From positions 496,001-560,000 of the forward strand of contig NZ_VOPH01000003.1 of the NCBI RefSeq assembly GCF_009765275.1: DNA of 64,000 bases, in the 5' to 3' direction. The translations under genes were made by a program, and so were the position numbers. Position 1 is the stretch's first letter; each line of letters begins with the position of its first letter. Under the pieces are notes generated by a model that did no database searches, was not told the DNA's origin, and was given only the letters and a program-made list of their open reading frames with translations. Shown here one piece after another: positions 7,467 to 15,712 of this stretch. This DNA is from Chachezhania sediminis (GTDB taxonomy: Bacteria; Pseudomonadota; Alphaproteobacteria; Rhodobacterales; Rhodobacteraceae).

Positions 7467-8597
7467 TCAGGCCGTGGCCGTGATTTCCTGGTTTCCACCG
7501 TTTTCGGGATAGGCCTGTTCGCGGTAGAACTTCAGCTTTTCCATCACGGGGAAGTCGTTGACCTGCCACAGGCAGGCATCGTCGTTGTCGGCCAGGTTGC
7601 AGTGTTCGTGCCAGGTCCAGGCCGGGACGCAGAAGATGTCCTTCTCCTCCCAGTCGTAGCGCACGCCCCCGATGACCGAGTATCCTTTGCCCCGGGCCAC
7701 CTGATAGATGACGTTGCCGGTGTGGCGGTGGGCCTTGGTATGTTCTGCGGGGCGCAGCATCTGCATGGCATTGCCCATGGTCGCCATCGGGTCGCCGCCG
7801 GTGTTCGGGTTGACGTATTTCAGGATGATCCCGTCGAACGGATCGCCGTCCGAAACGGACGCGAAGTTCTGCAGCCCTTCATAGGTCTTGTCCCACGGAT
7901 ATTTCATCAGCGGCGAATAGAACGCGCCCCACTTTTCCCGCGCAGGCAGCATGCCCGGCGTGCCGTAGGTCGCGGGCGAGGCGTTCCAGGGCAGGTTCGA
8001 GCCCTGGAAATTCTCGGGATGGACTTCGTAGAAATTGGCCTCCAGCGCGTTGGTCAGCGGGATGTCCAGCGCGTCCTGCCAGAAGGACACCTCGCCATCC
8101 TCGCGCACGCCGTGTTCGTGCCAAGTGCCGTTGGGGGTGATGACGAAATCGCGTGCGTCCAGCGTCAGGCGATGGCCTTCGACGACTGTGAAGGCGTTCT
8201 TGCCTTCCATGATGAAGCGCTGGGCCGACGCCGCGTGGTTGTGGGCGGATGCCATTTCACCCGGCCGCATGATCTGGATGCCGGAAAAGAGCCAGCCGCA
8301 GGCGGCCGAGACATCCTTGCGCTTGGGGTTCCGCAGGAAGACGACGCGGCGGCCGGCATCTTCGGGCTTCACCAGTTCCAGCGACCGGAAGATCTGTTCG
8401 CGCAGCTTCTTGTGGCGCCAGATCACGACGGCGGATTTGGGCGTGGGCTCCCACGGTTCGATGTCGTTCGCCACGGTCCAGAGCGCGCCGGTCTCGTGGC
8501 TGGCCAGATCCTCGTAGTAGGCGGCCAGTTCATCGTTGTCGCGCACGCGGGCGCGGCCCAGGATATCGTCGCGGGGGTCGGTGCTTGTATCGGTCAT
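7467..8597 (-). CDS. gtdA: Gentisate 1,2-dioxygenase
   Basis: This 376-residue bicupin protein has His119 and His121 in the first cupin (ASAHNHAAS) and a matching HRH motif near residue 290 (KAHRHTGNVIYQV). The segments GWLFSGIQIMRPGE, TPNGTWHEHG and PAWTWHEHCN are typical of gentisate dioxygenases. The family uses Fe(II) to open gentisate between C1 and C2, giving maleylpyruvate. The ATG at 8597 is preceded by AGAGGA. It is divergent from a MarR gene across a 248-base region carrying a strong palindrome, and is first in an operon with the FAH-family hydrolase. 1-hydroxy-2-naphthoate or salicylate dioxygenases of the same superfamily remain possible. Confidence 0.9.
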   Translation of the reverse strand: MTDTSTDPRDDILGRARVRDNDELAAYYEDLASHETGALWTVANDIEPWEPTPKSAVVIWRHKKLREQIFRSLELVKPEDAGRRVVFLRNPKRKDVSAACGWLFSGIQIMRPGEMASAHNHAASAQRFIMEGKNAFTVVEGHRLTLDARDFVITPNGTWHEHGVREDGEVSFWQDALDIPLTNALEANFYEVHPENFQGSNLPWNASPATYGTPGMLPAREKWGAFYSPLMKYPWDKTYEGLQNFASVSDGDPFDGIILKYVNPNTGGDPMATMGNAMQMLRPAEHTKAHRHTGNVIYQVARGKGYSVIGGVRYDWEEKDIFCVPAWTWHEHCNLADNDDACLWQVNDFPVMEKLKFYREQAYPENGGNQEITATA

Positions 8598-8752
8598 CCG
8601 GGTCCTCTCTGTTCTCCCGGCCCCAAGTGGGGCGGTTCGGTGTGCGATTCGGTGCCGGTCCTGCGGGTCGTTGGTCCCAAGTCCTTGAAAGGCCGCCCGG
8701 TTTTCACGATCCGCCGCTGCGGGCATCGGCGCACACATCTTCCCATTGACTT

Positions 8753-8768
8753 ATTTTACATATAAAAT
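8753..8768. promoter_or_regulatory. Probable MarR operator in the gentisate dioxygenase/MarR intergenic region
   Basis: The 16-base dyad ATTTTA-CATA-TAAAAT lies between the divergent dioxygenase (start 8597) and MarR (start 8846) genes in otherwise GC-rich DNA. Eleven bases, GACTTATTTTA, plus the following TAAA half-site recur in front of the TRAP operon at 17268-17286. The AT-rich block probably overlaps one or both promoters. Confidence 0.6.
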
Positions 8769-8845
8769 TAATTTCGTCACAGCTTTTTTCCCGGGGCGGG
8801 CAGGGCCGTCGTCGGCCGGGGACGGATGTATCGGAGGGGCGCGCC

Positions 8846-9304
8846 ATGTCGGACGCGGGCGACAGCCGCAGGCAGGACGAGCGGCGCTTCTGGCTTTATG
8901 TGCTGGACGTGCATGCCGAGATCTATGGCCGTCTGAACCGGGCCATGAAGGCCGAAACCGATATCAGCGTGACCAAGTTCGATGCGCTGGCGCAGCTTTA
9001 CCGCTATCCTGACGGGCTGACCATGTCGGCCCTGTCCGAGGCCCTGCGTGTCACGAACGGCAATGTCTCGGGCCTTGTCGCGCGGCTGGAAAAGGACGGC
9101 CTGGCGGAACGCACCATGTCGGAGCAGGACCGGCGGTCCTTTACCGCGCGCCTGACGCCGGAAGGCCGGGAGCGGTTCGAAAGGGCGCTGGCAGTCCACG
9201 ACCGGGTGTTATCGCACTGCCTGGATCCGCTGACGGAGCCGGACCTGGCCGAGGCGCTGGGATCCCTGCGCCGCCTGAACGCCGGGCTGAAGATCACCGG
9301 CTGA
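8846..9304 (+). CDS. MarR family transcriptional regulator
   Basis: This 152-residue protein has the MarR winged helix layout: an N-terminal dimerisation helix (FWLYVLDVHAEIYGRL), a helix-turn-helix (about residues 60-85; LTMSALSEALRVTNGNVSGLVARLEKDGL), and a wing with the signature DRRSFTARLTPEGRERF. MarR proteins repress catabolic or efflux genes and release DNA on binding small aromatics. The divergent position next to gentisate dioxygenase, with a palindrome between, makes it the likely local regulator. The same operator sequence before the TRAP genes at 17.2 kb suggests that it controls transport too. Confidence 0.92.
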   Translation: MSDAGDSRRQDERRFWLYVLDVHAEIYGRLNRAMKAETDISVTKFDALAQLYRYPDGLTMSALSEALRVTNGNVSGLVARLEKDGLAERTMSEQDRRSFTARLTPEGRERFERALAVHDRVLSHCLDPLTEPDLAEALGSLRRLNAGLKITG

Positions 9305-9451
9305 GTTTGGGCGGGCGCGGGGGGGGGGATCGCGCCCTCGGCGGCCCGCGCGCCCGACCCCGGCGGACCCTTGCGGGACCCGCCGCGCCGTCAGGGGCGC
9401 GATGCGACGCGGGCGCGCCGCGGTCGGAACCCGCCGACGGCCGGGGCCGTG

Positions 9452-10153
9452 CTACCTCAGGATTTCGCGGGTCAGCAGAGGATAGTGGACATTGCCGCCC
9501 TCGAAGGCGGGGAAGGAGTTGAAATCCTTCGTCATCTCGGCACGGACCGGGCTTTCCAGCGCCGCCGTCAGGGCCGGGCCGCTGTCGAAGACGACCTTGT
9601 TCCTTTGCATGTAGTCGACCCGGGCCCAGGGCAGGAAGCCGATCCAGTCCATGCGCGTGGCGACCTCGATCTCGCGGATGCCGGGGAAGGTCTTCATCAC
9701 CGCGGTGTGGTGTTCGACGTAATGGTCCAGCCACAGGTTCAGGTCCGCGGCCGTGCCCGGGTAGTGGACCAGGAAGGTGCAGAATTCCCTGTCGCCCCAT
9801 GCCGTCGGTTCCGGCACGTCGTACTGGCGGATGACCATGCATTGCTGCTGCACCTCGGCGCCCGCGATGCTGGGCAGGGCGTCCGGGGCCGCCAGTGCCT
9901 GCATCGGGCCGGTACGGGACAGCGCGGCTTCCATCGCCAGCACGTCGTCGAAATAGAGCTCCAGCCCCAGTTGCGGCGGCTCGTCGTCGTTGGGGTAGTT
10001 CTTGCCCACCGTCCGTTCGGCCCGGTAGACGAGCCCGCGCTTCAGGCCGGGGATATCGGCGATCAGGTCGAGCACGCGGGCATGGTCCGCAGGGTCGATA
10101 TCCTTTCCGGAGGCGGACCGGTCGAAGAAGGTGGCGAAGAAGGCGAAACGCAT
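9452..10153 (-). CDS. EthD-like dimeric alpha/beta-barrel protein
   Basis: This 233-residue protein has two ferredoxin-like halves. The second half carries the EthD/ABM pattern: HYVEHHTAVMKTFPGIREIEV, then VFDSGPALTAALESPVRAEM and FPAFEGG. Family members are accessory enzymes or isomerases in ring and ether degradation; no specific reaction can be assigned. It is last in the operon running 14155 to 9452, 27 bases after the TetR stop codon. The 147-base gap between it and the convergent MarR gene is very G-rich and shows no gene. Confidence 0.65.
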   Translation of the reverse strand: MRFAFFATFFDRSASGKDIDPADHARVLDLIADIPGLKRGLVYRAERTVGKNYPNDDEPPQLGLELYFDDVLAMEAALSRTGPMQALAAPDALPSIAGAEVQQQCMVIRQYDVPEPTAWGDREFCTFLVHYPGTAADLNLWLDHYVEHHTAVMKTFPGIREIEVATRMDWIGFLPWARVDYMQRNKVVFDSGPALTAALESPVRAEMTKDFNSFPAFEGGNVHYPLLTREILR

Positions 10154-10180
10154 GGGGGGCTTGTCCTTTGCGGGGGGAAA

Positions 10181-10771
10181 TCAGGCGCCGGAAACCGGCA
10201 GGGGGCTGTGGGACAGGATCAGGTCGCACATCCCGTCCGCCAGCTTTTCGAAATCGGGGTCGTCGCCCAGCCGCCGGTTGATCACGAAACCGTCGTAGGC
10301 CATGATGATGACCTTCGGCAGCACGGACAACTGGTCAGGGGGCGTTCCGGGCAGGGCGCGGGCCAGAAGACCGGCCAGCCGCTGTTCCGTCCGGGCCAGA
10401 AGGTCGGTGGGCTTGCCGGCATCCGGATCGGCCGCGGACAGTGCCTCCATCAGGCTGTTGGCCAGACCGATATTGCGTTCGGGAATGTCCCGCCAGACGC
10501 CCAGCAGCAGCGCCCGAAGGCGCGGCCGGGGGGACGACAGACGCGCGATCCGGTCTTCCAGGTCGTCATAGGCCGCCGCCTGCCAGGGTTCGAAGATCTC
10601 GTACAGGATGCGGATCTTCGAGTCGAAGTAGGAATAGAAGCTGCCGACGCCCACGCCCGCGCCCTTGGCGATCTGCGCCAGCGTCGTGGCGTGATAGCCG
10701 CGTTCGCTGAAGAGATCGCAGGCGCTGTCCAACAGCGCCTGTCGCACGGCTTCCTTCTTGACCTGGACCAT
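10181..10771 (-). CDS. TetR family transcriptional regulator
   Basis: This 196-residue protein has the TetR DNA-binding domain at residues 5-55 (QALLDSACDLFSERGYHATTLAQIAKGAGVGVGSFYSYF, in parts). The signature is followed by FDSKIRILYEIF. The C-terminal ligand domain is not diagnostic. It sits inside the dioxygenase operon, 12 bases downstream of the dioxygenase small subunit, so it probably controls this operon and is made in proportion to it. Confidence 0.92.
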   Translation of the reverse strand: MVQVKKEAVRQALLDSACDLFSERGYHATTLAQIAKGAGVGVGSFYSYFDSKIRILYEIFEPWQAAAYDDLEDRIARLSSPRPRLRALLLGVWRDIPERNIGLANSLMEALSAADPDAGKPTDLLARTEQRLAGLLARALPGTPPDQLSVLPKVIIMAYDGFVINRRLGDDPDFEKLADGMCDLILSHSPLPVSGA

Positions 10772-10783
10772 GGGCCTGTTCCT

Positions 10784-11263
10784 TCAGATCGGAATGGTCA
10801 TCAGGGGCAGCGCGCTGCCCGCGTTGACCAGATCGACCCGCTTGTGCCGGATCAGATAGCTGTCGCCCGCCGGCGCCAGCGTGTGGGTCTGGCGGCCGGC
10901 AAAGATCTTTTGTTCGCCCCCCTGCATCGAAATGCAGAGGAAGGCAGAGGCCGCCTTTACCAGCCCGTCCTCGTCCATCGAGACGACAACGTTTGTCACC
11001 AGGTGGGTGGTGTAGGGCATGGGCGTCAGGACCAGCGCGCGCGCTTCCAGCAGGCGCTGCACCCGGATCGACAGGATCGCGTGGTCTTCATAGATGATCG
11101 AGGCGACGTTCAGCGGATCGGTCTGCCCCCGCTGGCTGGGCATCCAGTAGATGCCGTCCTCCTCGTAAAGGTCCAGCCAGGCCTCGAATTCGCCGGCATC
11201 CAGACGGCGGGCCTCTTCGAACAGGAAGTCCTGAACCCGGGCGCGGGTTTCCAGATCGATCAT
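10784..11263 (-). CDS. Aromatic ring-hydroxylating dioxygenase, beta subunit
   Basis: This 159-residue protein belongs to the SnoaL-like small-subunit family of Rieske dioxygenases: FLFEEARRLDAGEFEAWLDLYEEDGIYWMP, in parts, followed by the conserved IIYEDHAILSIRVQRLLEARA stretch. The beta subunit builds the alpha3beta3 hexamer and carries no cofactor. Its ATG (11263) overlaps the stop of the alpha subunit gene as ATGA, so the two are translationally coupled. Its size equals that of the NagH-type subunits of salicylate 5-hydroxylase, consistent with a gentisate-forming enzyme, though this is inference. Confidence 0.88.
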   Translation of the reverse strand: MIDLETRARVQDFLFEEARRLDAGEFEAWLDLYEEDGIYWMPSQRGQTDPLNVASIIYEDHAILSIRVQRLLEARALVLTPMPYTTHLVTNVVVSMDEDGLVKAASAFLCISMQGGEQKIFAGRQTHTLAPAGDSYLIRHKRVDLVNAGSALPLMTIPI

Positions 11264-12585
11264 GCGGCCTCTCCCGCCATGAGCGCGGCCCAGGCCTTGA
11301 ACTGGTTGCGCATCGGCATTTCCGACGCCACGCCGGAAATCTGCCCGCCTTCGCCGGCGGTTTCCGTGTCCAGCCCGCGCGAAAAGTCGACCCAGGGCGA
11401 CGGGTCCAGATCCAGACCGGCCTGGGTCCTTTCCAGCATCTCGACATCGTCGGAAAAGATCATCGAGGCGGGCGAGGCCAGCGTCGACAGGAAGCGGATC
11501 GCGCGGTGAAACATCTCGTCCGGGGCGCCTTTCAGACGGAAGCAATGGACGCGGATGATCGTGGTGTCGTGGCTGAGCGGGACCGTCACCCGCATCTGCT
11601 GGTGCTGCGCGTTGAAGACAAGGTTCGGGTAGATGATGTTGTTGAACCGGTCGACCGCCAGCACGGCATCGGCCTTGTCCGGCCCGTGGGCCGCGACCAG
11701 CGCGGCCTTGTAGCGGTCAAAGACCGGGTCGGCGGCCTGATGTGCCACCACGCCCTTGCGGTAGAAGTTGGTCATGTAGGTGTGGCCGTTGGCCAGGCCC
11801 TTCAGCTGGATCCCTTCCCACTGGTCCTTGCCGAAGCCGTTCGCCTCCAGCATCGTGCGGACCTGGTCCTGATCCATCTTCGACTTGCCGGCCGGTGTCC
11901 GCCGTGCCGCCCCCACGGACGAGGCATGGACGAAGGTCGGGTGAAAGATGTCGGCCGCGTTCTCGAGATGCAGCTTCCAGTTGCCCTTGTAGACAAGCGA
12001 GAAGCTGGAATCCGCGATCTCCACCTCTCCGTCCGGGGCGCGGTCGATCAGGTTGTCGATGATATCGGTCATCGGGCCGATCTGATCGAGCAGGGGCCGG
12101 GGATCGGGGTTCAGCGTGGCGAAGATGAAGCCGCGGTATGTCTCGACATGGGGCACCCGTTCCATGTGGTATTTCGGGTCGGTCATGTCGAAGGACGCGG
12201 GATAACTCTCGCGGTGGGGCACGGTTGACAGCGTGCCGTCCGGGTTGAAGGACCACGCGTGATAGGGGCAGTTCAGCAGGCGGGATGTCCCGCTGTCTGT
12301 CATGCAGATCCGCGCGCCGCGGTGGGGGCAGCGGTTGTGCAGCACATAGACCTTATCGTCGGTGTGGCGGGTCACGATGACCTCGTACTGCGCCAGCCTT
12401 GTGCGGAAAAAGGCGCCCGGTTTTTTCAACTGGCTTTCATGGGCCAGGTAGATCCACTGGCGGCCATAGATCCGTTGCATCTCCAGGTCGAAGATCTGCG
12501 GATCGGCATAGGCGCGGCGATGGACGCTGTCGGGGCGGACCATGGCGCGGATCTCTTCGGGGGTCAGGCTGGGATCGGTGTGCAT
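11260..12585 (-). CDS. Aromatic ring-hydroxylating dioxygenase, Rieske alpha subunit
   Basis: This 441-residue protein has Rieske ligands Cys86/His88 (CPHRGA) and Cys106/His109 (CPYHAW), and a mononuclear iron site at about Asp212, His215 and His220 (ENAADIFHPTFVH). I chose ATG 12585, which has GGAGG 8 bases upstream, over ATG 12621, which overlaps the preceding stop codon. The family hydroxylates aromatic rings using NADH-derived electrons. With gentisate dioxygenase nearby, a salicylate 5-hydroxylase-like or benzoate-type role is plausible. No ferredoxin or reductase gene is in this operon, so electrons must come from elsewhere. Confidence 0.92.
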   Translation of the reverse strand: MHTDPSLTPEEIRAMVRPDSVHRRAYADPQIFDLEMQRIYGRQWIYLAHESQLKKPGAFFRTRLAQYEVIVTRHTDDKVYVLHNRCPHRGARICMTDSGTSRLLNCPYHAWSFNPDGTLSTVPHRESYPASFDMTDPKYHMERVPHVETYRGFIFATLNPDPRPLLDQIGPMTDIIDNLIDRAPDGEVEIADSSFSLVYKGNWKLHLENAADIFHPTFVHASSVGAARRTPAGKSKMDQDQVRTMLEANGFGKDQWEGIQLKGLANGHTYMTNFYRKGVVAHQAADPVFDRYKAALVAAHGPDKADAVLAVDRFNNIIYPNLVFNAQHQQMRVTVPLSHDTTIIRVHCFRLKGAPDEMFHRAIRFLSTLASPASMIFSDDVEMLERTQAGLDLDPSPWVDFSRGLDTETAGEGGQISGVASEMPMRNQFKAWAALMAGEAA

Positions 12586-12617
12586 TGGGCTGCCTCCGTC
12601 ATTTGGGTGGTGGCGTG

Positions 12618-13757
12618 TCATGTCAGGTCTTTGAATATGTCGTCGAAGGCGGGCGAGGCCTCGAACCCCACGCCCGGGATGTCGGGCAGGCTGACCGTGC
12701 CTTGCGTCACCGGCAGATGGGCGGTGATGCGTCCGAAGAGCGATTCGGCCGCCATGCCCTGTTCGGCGCCGCCCAGGCCGCGACCGGCGACCAGCTGCAT
12801 GCCGAAAAGGTGCCCGGCATGGGGGGCGAACTGCGCGCGTTTCCAGCCATGGGTGGCGTGGTCCGCCAGGATCCGGTCGTATTCGACGATGCCATAGGCG
12901 GCCAGGACGTCGAATTGCAGCAGGTCGCGATCAGGGCGCAGTCCGCCATAGCGGCGCAGGTTACGCGCGTCGTCGAAGGAAAACAGGTTCTCGCCCGTGG
13001 CAATCGGGATGTCGGTCATCGCCACGACTTCGGCCAGCAGGGCAAAGTCCAGCGCCGTGACGGGTTCCTCCAGCCAGGCAATGGCGTGGCCGTCCAGCAC
13101 GTCCAGATAGGCGCGGGCGGCGGCCGCGTCGAAGATCCCGTTGGCGTCGAGTGCAAGGGACATGCCGGCGGACAGCGCCGACAGCACGCCTTCGATCCGG
13201 GCCATGTCGTCGGGCAGGGACTGGCCACCGATCTTGATCTTGAAGCGGGTGTTGCCCGCATCGATAGCGCGGGCGATGTCGTCCTTCAGCAGGCGCACAT
13301 CGTCGTTGTGCCGATAGTGACCGCCACTGGCATAGACCGGGATCGCGGGGGTTTCACCGCCCAGAAATTGCCACAGCGGCTGGCCCGCGGCCTTGGCCTT
13401 CAGGTCCCAGATCGCGGCGTCGATCAGGCCCACCGCGCCGGACCGTTCGCCATGGCCGCCGAATTTCTCGTTCGCCATGACAATGTTCCAGACGGCGGCC
13501 GGGTCGATCCCGTCCGAGAGCGCATAGCTGTCGGGCGAGGCTGCAAGCAGCCGTGGGATGAACCGTTCGCGCAGAAGGCCGCCGTGGCCATAGCGCCCGA
13601 TGGTGTCGAAGGCATAGCCGATCAGCGGCTTGCCGTCCTTGACCTGGTCTGTGACGACCGCCAGCGCACTGGCGGTCATGGCGTCAAAGTTGATGTTGGC
13701 GCTGCGCTCCGCCCCGCCCAGGGCGACGGTACGCTCCCGGACGTCGACGATCCTCAT
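12618..13757 (-). CDS. Enolase-superfamily dehydratase, D-tartrate dehydratase-like
   Basis: This 379-residue protein of the mandelate racemase/muconate lactonising group has Lys173 and Lys175 (RFKIKIGG), Asp204 (LDANG), Glu230/231 (WLEEP), Glu256 (TGENLFS) and His313 (FAPHAGH). The segments NEKFGGHGERS, ARNLRRYGGLRPDRD and LPDIPGVGFE closely recall D-tartrate dehydratase of Bradyrhizobium. That enzyme dehydrates D-tartrate to oxaloacetate. ATGA overlaps join it to both neighbours in the operon (start with the VOC gene stop; stop with the 12621 ATG). Its place in an aromatic operon is unusual, so the true substrate may be another hydroxy-acid. Confidence 0.75.
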   Translation of the reverse strand: MRIVDVRERTVALGGAERSANINFDAMTASALAVVTDQVKDGKPLIGYAFDTIGRYGHGGLLRERFIPRLLAASPDSYALSDGIDPAAVWNIVMANEKFGGHGERSGAVGLIDAAIWDLKAKAAGQPLWQFLGGETPAIPVYASGGHYRHNDDVRLLKDDIARAIDAGNTRFKIKIGGQSLPDDMARIEGVLSALSAGMSLALDANGIFDAAAARAYLDVLDGHAIAWLEEPVTALDFALLAEVVAMTDIPIATGENLFSFDDARNLRRYGGLRPDRDLLQFDVLAAYGIVEYDRILADHATHGWKRAQFAPHAGHLFGMQLVAGRGLGGAEQGMAAESLFGRITAHLPVTQGTVSLPDIPGVGFEASPAFDDIFKDLT

Positions 13758-14155
13758 TCTGCGGCGTCGGCCTGGATCCAGTTATGCGCGGCCATGTCGA
13801 AGACGATGCCGTTCACGTCCTTGTACTTCTTCTCGGCATCGACGCCGGGATAGGGGGTCAGCTGCATGAAGAACGCGCCGCCGTTTTCCTTGATCCTCGC
13901 ATCGGCTGCTTCCTCGTCGTCGACGACAAAGCCGATGTGGTGCAGGCCTGCCCAGTCCGGGCCGCCCTTGCCGCCCACGGTGCCTTCGGGGAAGTGCAGC
14001 AGCGTCAGGTTCACCACCCCGTCCGACAGCGAGATCGCGTTGCCGATGGGGCTTTCGGCCGAGCCCACACGCTTCAGCTCGAATACGTTTTCATAGAAGG
14101 CCGCCGCCTTTTCCAGGTCGGGCACCTGGATGGCCACATGTCGAAGTTTGCCCAT
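13754..14155 (-). CDS. VOC/glyoxalase family protein
   Basis: This 133-residue protein has two beta-alpha-beta-beta-beta modules. Metal-ligand positions are His6 (LRHVAIQVPDLEKAAAFY) and a His of LHHIGFVVDDEE; the final acidic ligand appears to be Asp in VFDMAAHNW rather than the usual Glu. The family includes lyases, isomerases and extradiol dioxygenases, and the specific reaction is unknown. It is the first gene of the minus-strand operon that continues with the enolase-type dehydratase and the dioxygenase, and its stop codon overlaps the next start as ATGA. Confidence 0.8.
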   Translation of the reverse strand: MGKLRHVAIQVPDLEKAAAFYENVFELKRVGSAESPIGNAISLSDGVVNLTLLHFPEGTVGGKGGPDWAGLHHIGFVVDDEEAADARIKENGGAFFMQLTPYPGVDAEKKYKDVNGIVFDMAAHNWIQADAAE

Positions 14156-14254
14156 GACGCATTTCCCCGTGTCTGAAATTTCCCGGGCCCGTTGACCGGC
14201 CCGGTGCGGGGCCGATTCCGGCACGCCCGCCTTGTGGAAATCATTCCCGAACCA

Positions 14255-14292
14255 GATTCGGTTTTCAATACTGAATGTGATTCTGTTTTTCA
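14255..14292. promoter_or_regulatory. Repeated GATTC-N-GTTTT(T)CA motif upstream of the VOC operon
   Basis: Two near-identical copies, GATTCGGTTTTCA (14255-14267) and GATTCTGTTTTTCA (14279-14292), lie 24 bases apart. The palindrome TTCA-ATAC-TGAA (14264-14275) starts in the first copy. The block lies 100-140 bases before the operon start at 14155 and is a candidate operator, perhaps for the TetR protein encoded in the operon. Confidence 0.4.
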
Positions 14293-14323
14293 GCTTTATT
14301 GGGCGGAACCCGGATGCCGGCAT

Positions 14324-14353
14324 GAAAAAACCTGCCTTTCGCAAGGCAGGTTT
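14324..14353 (-). terminator. Intrinsic terminator of the DctPQM TRAP operon
   Basis: On the minus strand AACCTGCCTT (14352-14343) pairs with AAGGCAGGTT (14338-14329), followed by a run of T residues. It starts about 38 bases after the DctM stop codon. Confidence 0.88.
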
Positions 14354-14390
14354 CGTGGTCCGTGGGCAATCTCCGTCCGGACTTGCCGCG

Positions 14391-15710
14391 CTATTGCAGC
14401 ATGCGCGGCAGCCAGGTGATCAGCCCCGGGAAGACCAGGATCAGACCCAGCACCACCAGCTGCAACCCGATGAAGGGGAGAACCGACAGATAGATCTCGC
14501 GGATGGAAATCCGTCCGCCCAGAACCCCCTGTATCACGAAGAGCAGGATCCCGAAGGGCGGCGTGCACAGGCCGATTTCCAGCGACACCAGCATCATGAG
14601 GCCGAACCACAGCAGGTCGACCTGCAGCGCGTTCAGGATCGGGAAGAAGATCGGAACGGTCAGCATGATGATCGAGGCCGATTCCATGAAGCAGCCCAGC
14701 AGGATCAGGATCAGCATCATCATCACCACGATCCAGAATGGCGTCAGCGCGGTGCCGTCGACCACTGCCCGGGTCAGGGCCTGTGTAGCGCCCGAGAACG
14801 ACATGATCTGCGAGAACGTGCCCGAGCTGCAGATGATGAACAGGATCATGGCCGAGAACTTGGTCGATTCCGTGAAGGAGTCGAACAGCGTCTTCAGCGA
14901 CAGGCACCGATAGGCCAGGGCCGCGACGATGGACGCCAGAACGCCGATGGCCGCGGCTTCGGTCGGGGTGGCGACCCCGCCCAGGATCGACCCCACCACG
15001 GCGGCGAAGATCAGAAGCAGCGGAACCACATCGCGAAGGACGGGGGTCAGGCGTTCGCTCCAGCTCAGATCGACCACGTCGCCGCTGGGGGCCAGGGCCG
15101 GGTTCATCCAGCAGCGCAGCGCAATGTAGCCCAGGAAGGCGGCCATCATCATGACGCCGGGAATGATGCCCGACAGCAGCAGCTCGTTGATGGAAATCTT
15201 GGCTAGGCTGCCCAGGATCACGGCCAGGGCCGATGGCGGGATCAGGACGGCGATGCCGCCCACGGCCACGGCCGGGCCCACCGACAGGCGGTTGGAATAG
15301 CCCAGATCCTGCATCTTCGGCAGCAGCGTCCGGCCGACGACGGCGGCATTTGCGACCGACGAGCCTGACAGGGCCGCAAAGGACGTACCGCCCAGCACGG
15401 CCACGATGGACAGCCGGCCCGGAACCTTGGCGATCAGCTTGTCGATGGCCTCGATCGACCGGCCAGCCATGCCGGTCTGCAACATGATCTCGCCCATCAG
15501 GACGAAAAGCGGCACCGGCGCCAGGGCATAGTTGCCCACCGATGGGCGCAGGTTGCGGATCATCTGCAGGATGCCGATTTCACCGCCCAGATAGAATATT
15601 GCCCCCAGCAGGTTGGCGGTCATGAAGGCCATCACCACCGGCAGGCCCAGCAAGATCATGAACAGCACGCCGCCGAACATGACGAGGAGCACGAGAACCC
15701 AAGGCTCCAT
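14391..15710 (-). CDS. TRAP transporter large permease, DctM family
   Basis: This 439-residue membrane protein has about 12 hydrophobic helices, starting VLVLLVMFGGVLFMILLGLPVV. The family-typical segments FVLMGEIMLQTGMAGRSIEAIDKLI, AALSGSSVANAAVVG and IGVMLIPPSALAVI-like IAVLIPPSALAVILG are present. DctM forms the substrate channel of TRAP carriers, which use a sodium gradient and a periplasmic binding protein. It is separated from the DctQ gene by 2 bases. The operator shared with the MarR/gentisate dioxygenase promoter suggests an aromatic or carboxylic acid substrate of that pathway. Confidence 0.93.
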   Translation of the reverse strand: MEPWVLVLLVMFGGVLFMILLGLPVVMAFMTANLLGAIFYLGGEIGILQMIRNLRPSVGNYALAPVPLFVLMGEIMLQTGMAGRSIEAIDKLIAKVPGRLSIVAVLGGTSFAALSGSSVANAAVVGRTLLPKMQDLGYSNRLSVGPAVAVGGIAVLIPPSALAVILGSLAKISINELLLSGIIPGVMMMAAFLGYIALRCWMNPALAPSGDVVDLSWSERLTPVLRDVVPLLLIFAAVVGSILGGVATPTEAAAIGVLASIVAALAYRCLSLKTLFDSFTESTKFSAMILFIICSSGTFSQIMSFSGATQALTRAVVDGTALTPFWIVVMMMLILILLGCFMESASIIMLTVPIFFPILNALQVDLLWFGLMMLVSLEIGLCTPPFGILLFVIQGVLGGRISIREIYLSVLPFIGLQLVVLGLILVFPGLITWLPRMLQ

Positions 15711-15712
15711 GA

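Noticed and set aside
8746-8766. TTGACT and TATAAA as a sigma-70 promoter for the MarR gene
   Set aside because: The spacing between the hexamers is only 9 bases, too short for a promoter; the AT block is better explained as an operator overlapping a promoter.
9371-11509. Very long plus-strand open frame (over 700 codons) opposite the TetR/dioxygenase genes
   Set aside because: It is antisense to three genes with clear family motifs, its translation has no recognisable domain and it is a typical GC-skew shadow frame.
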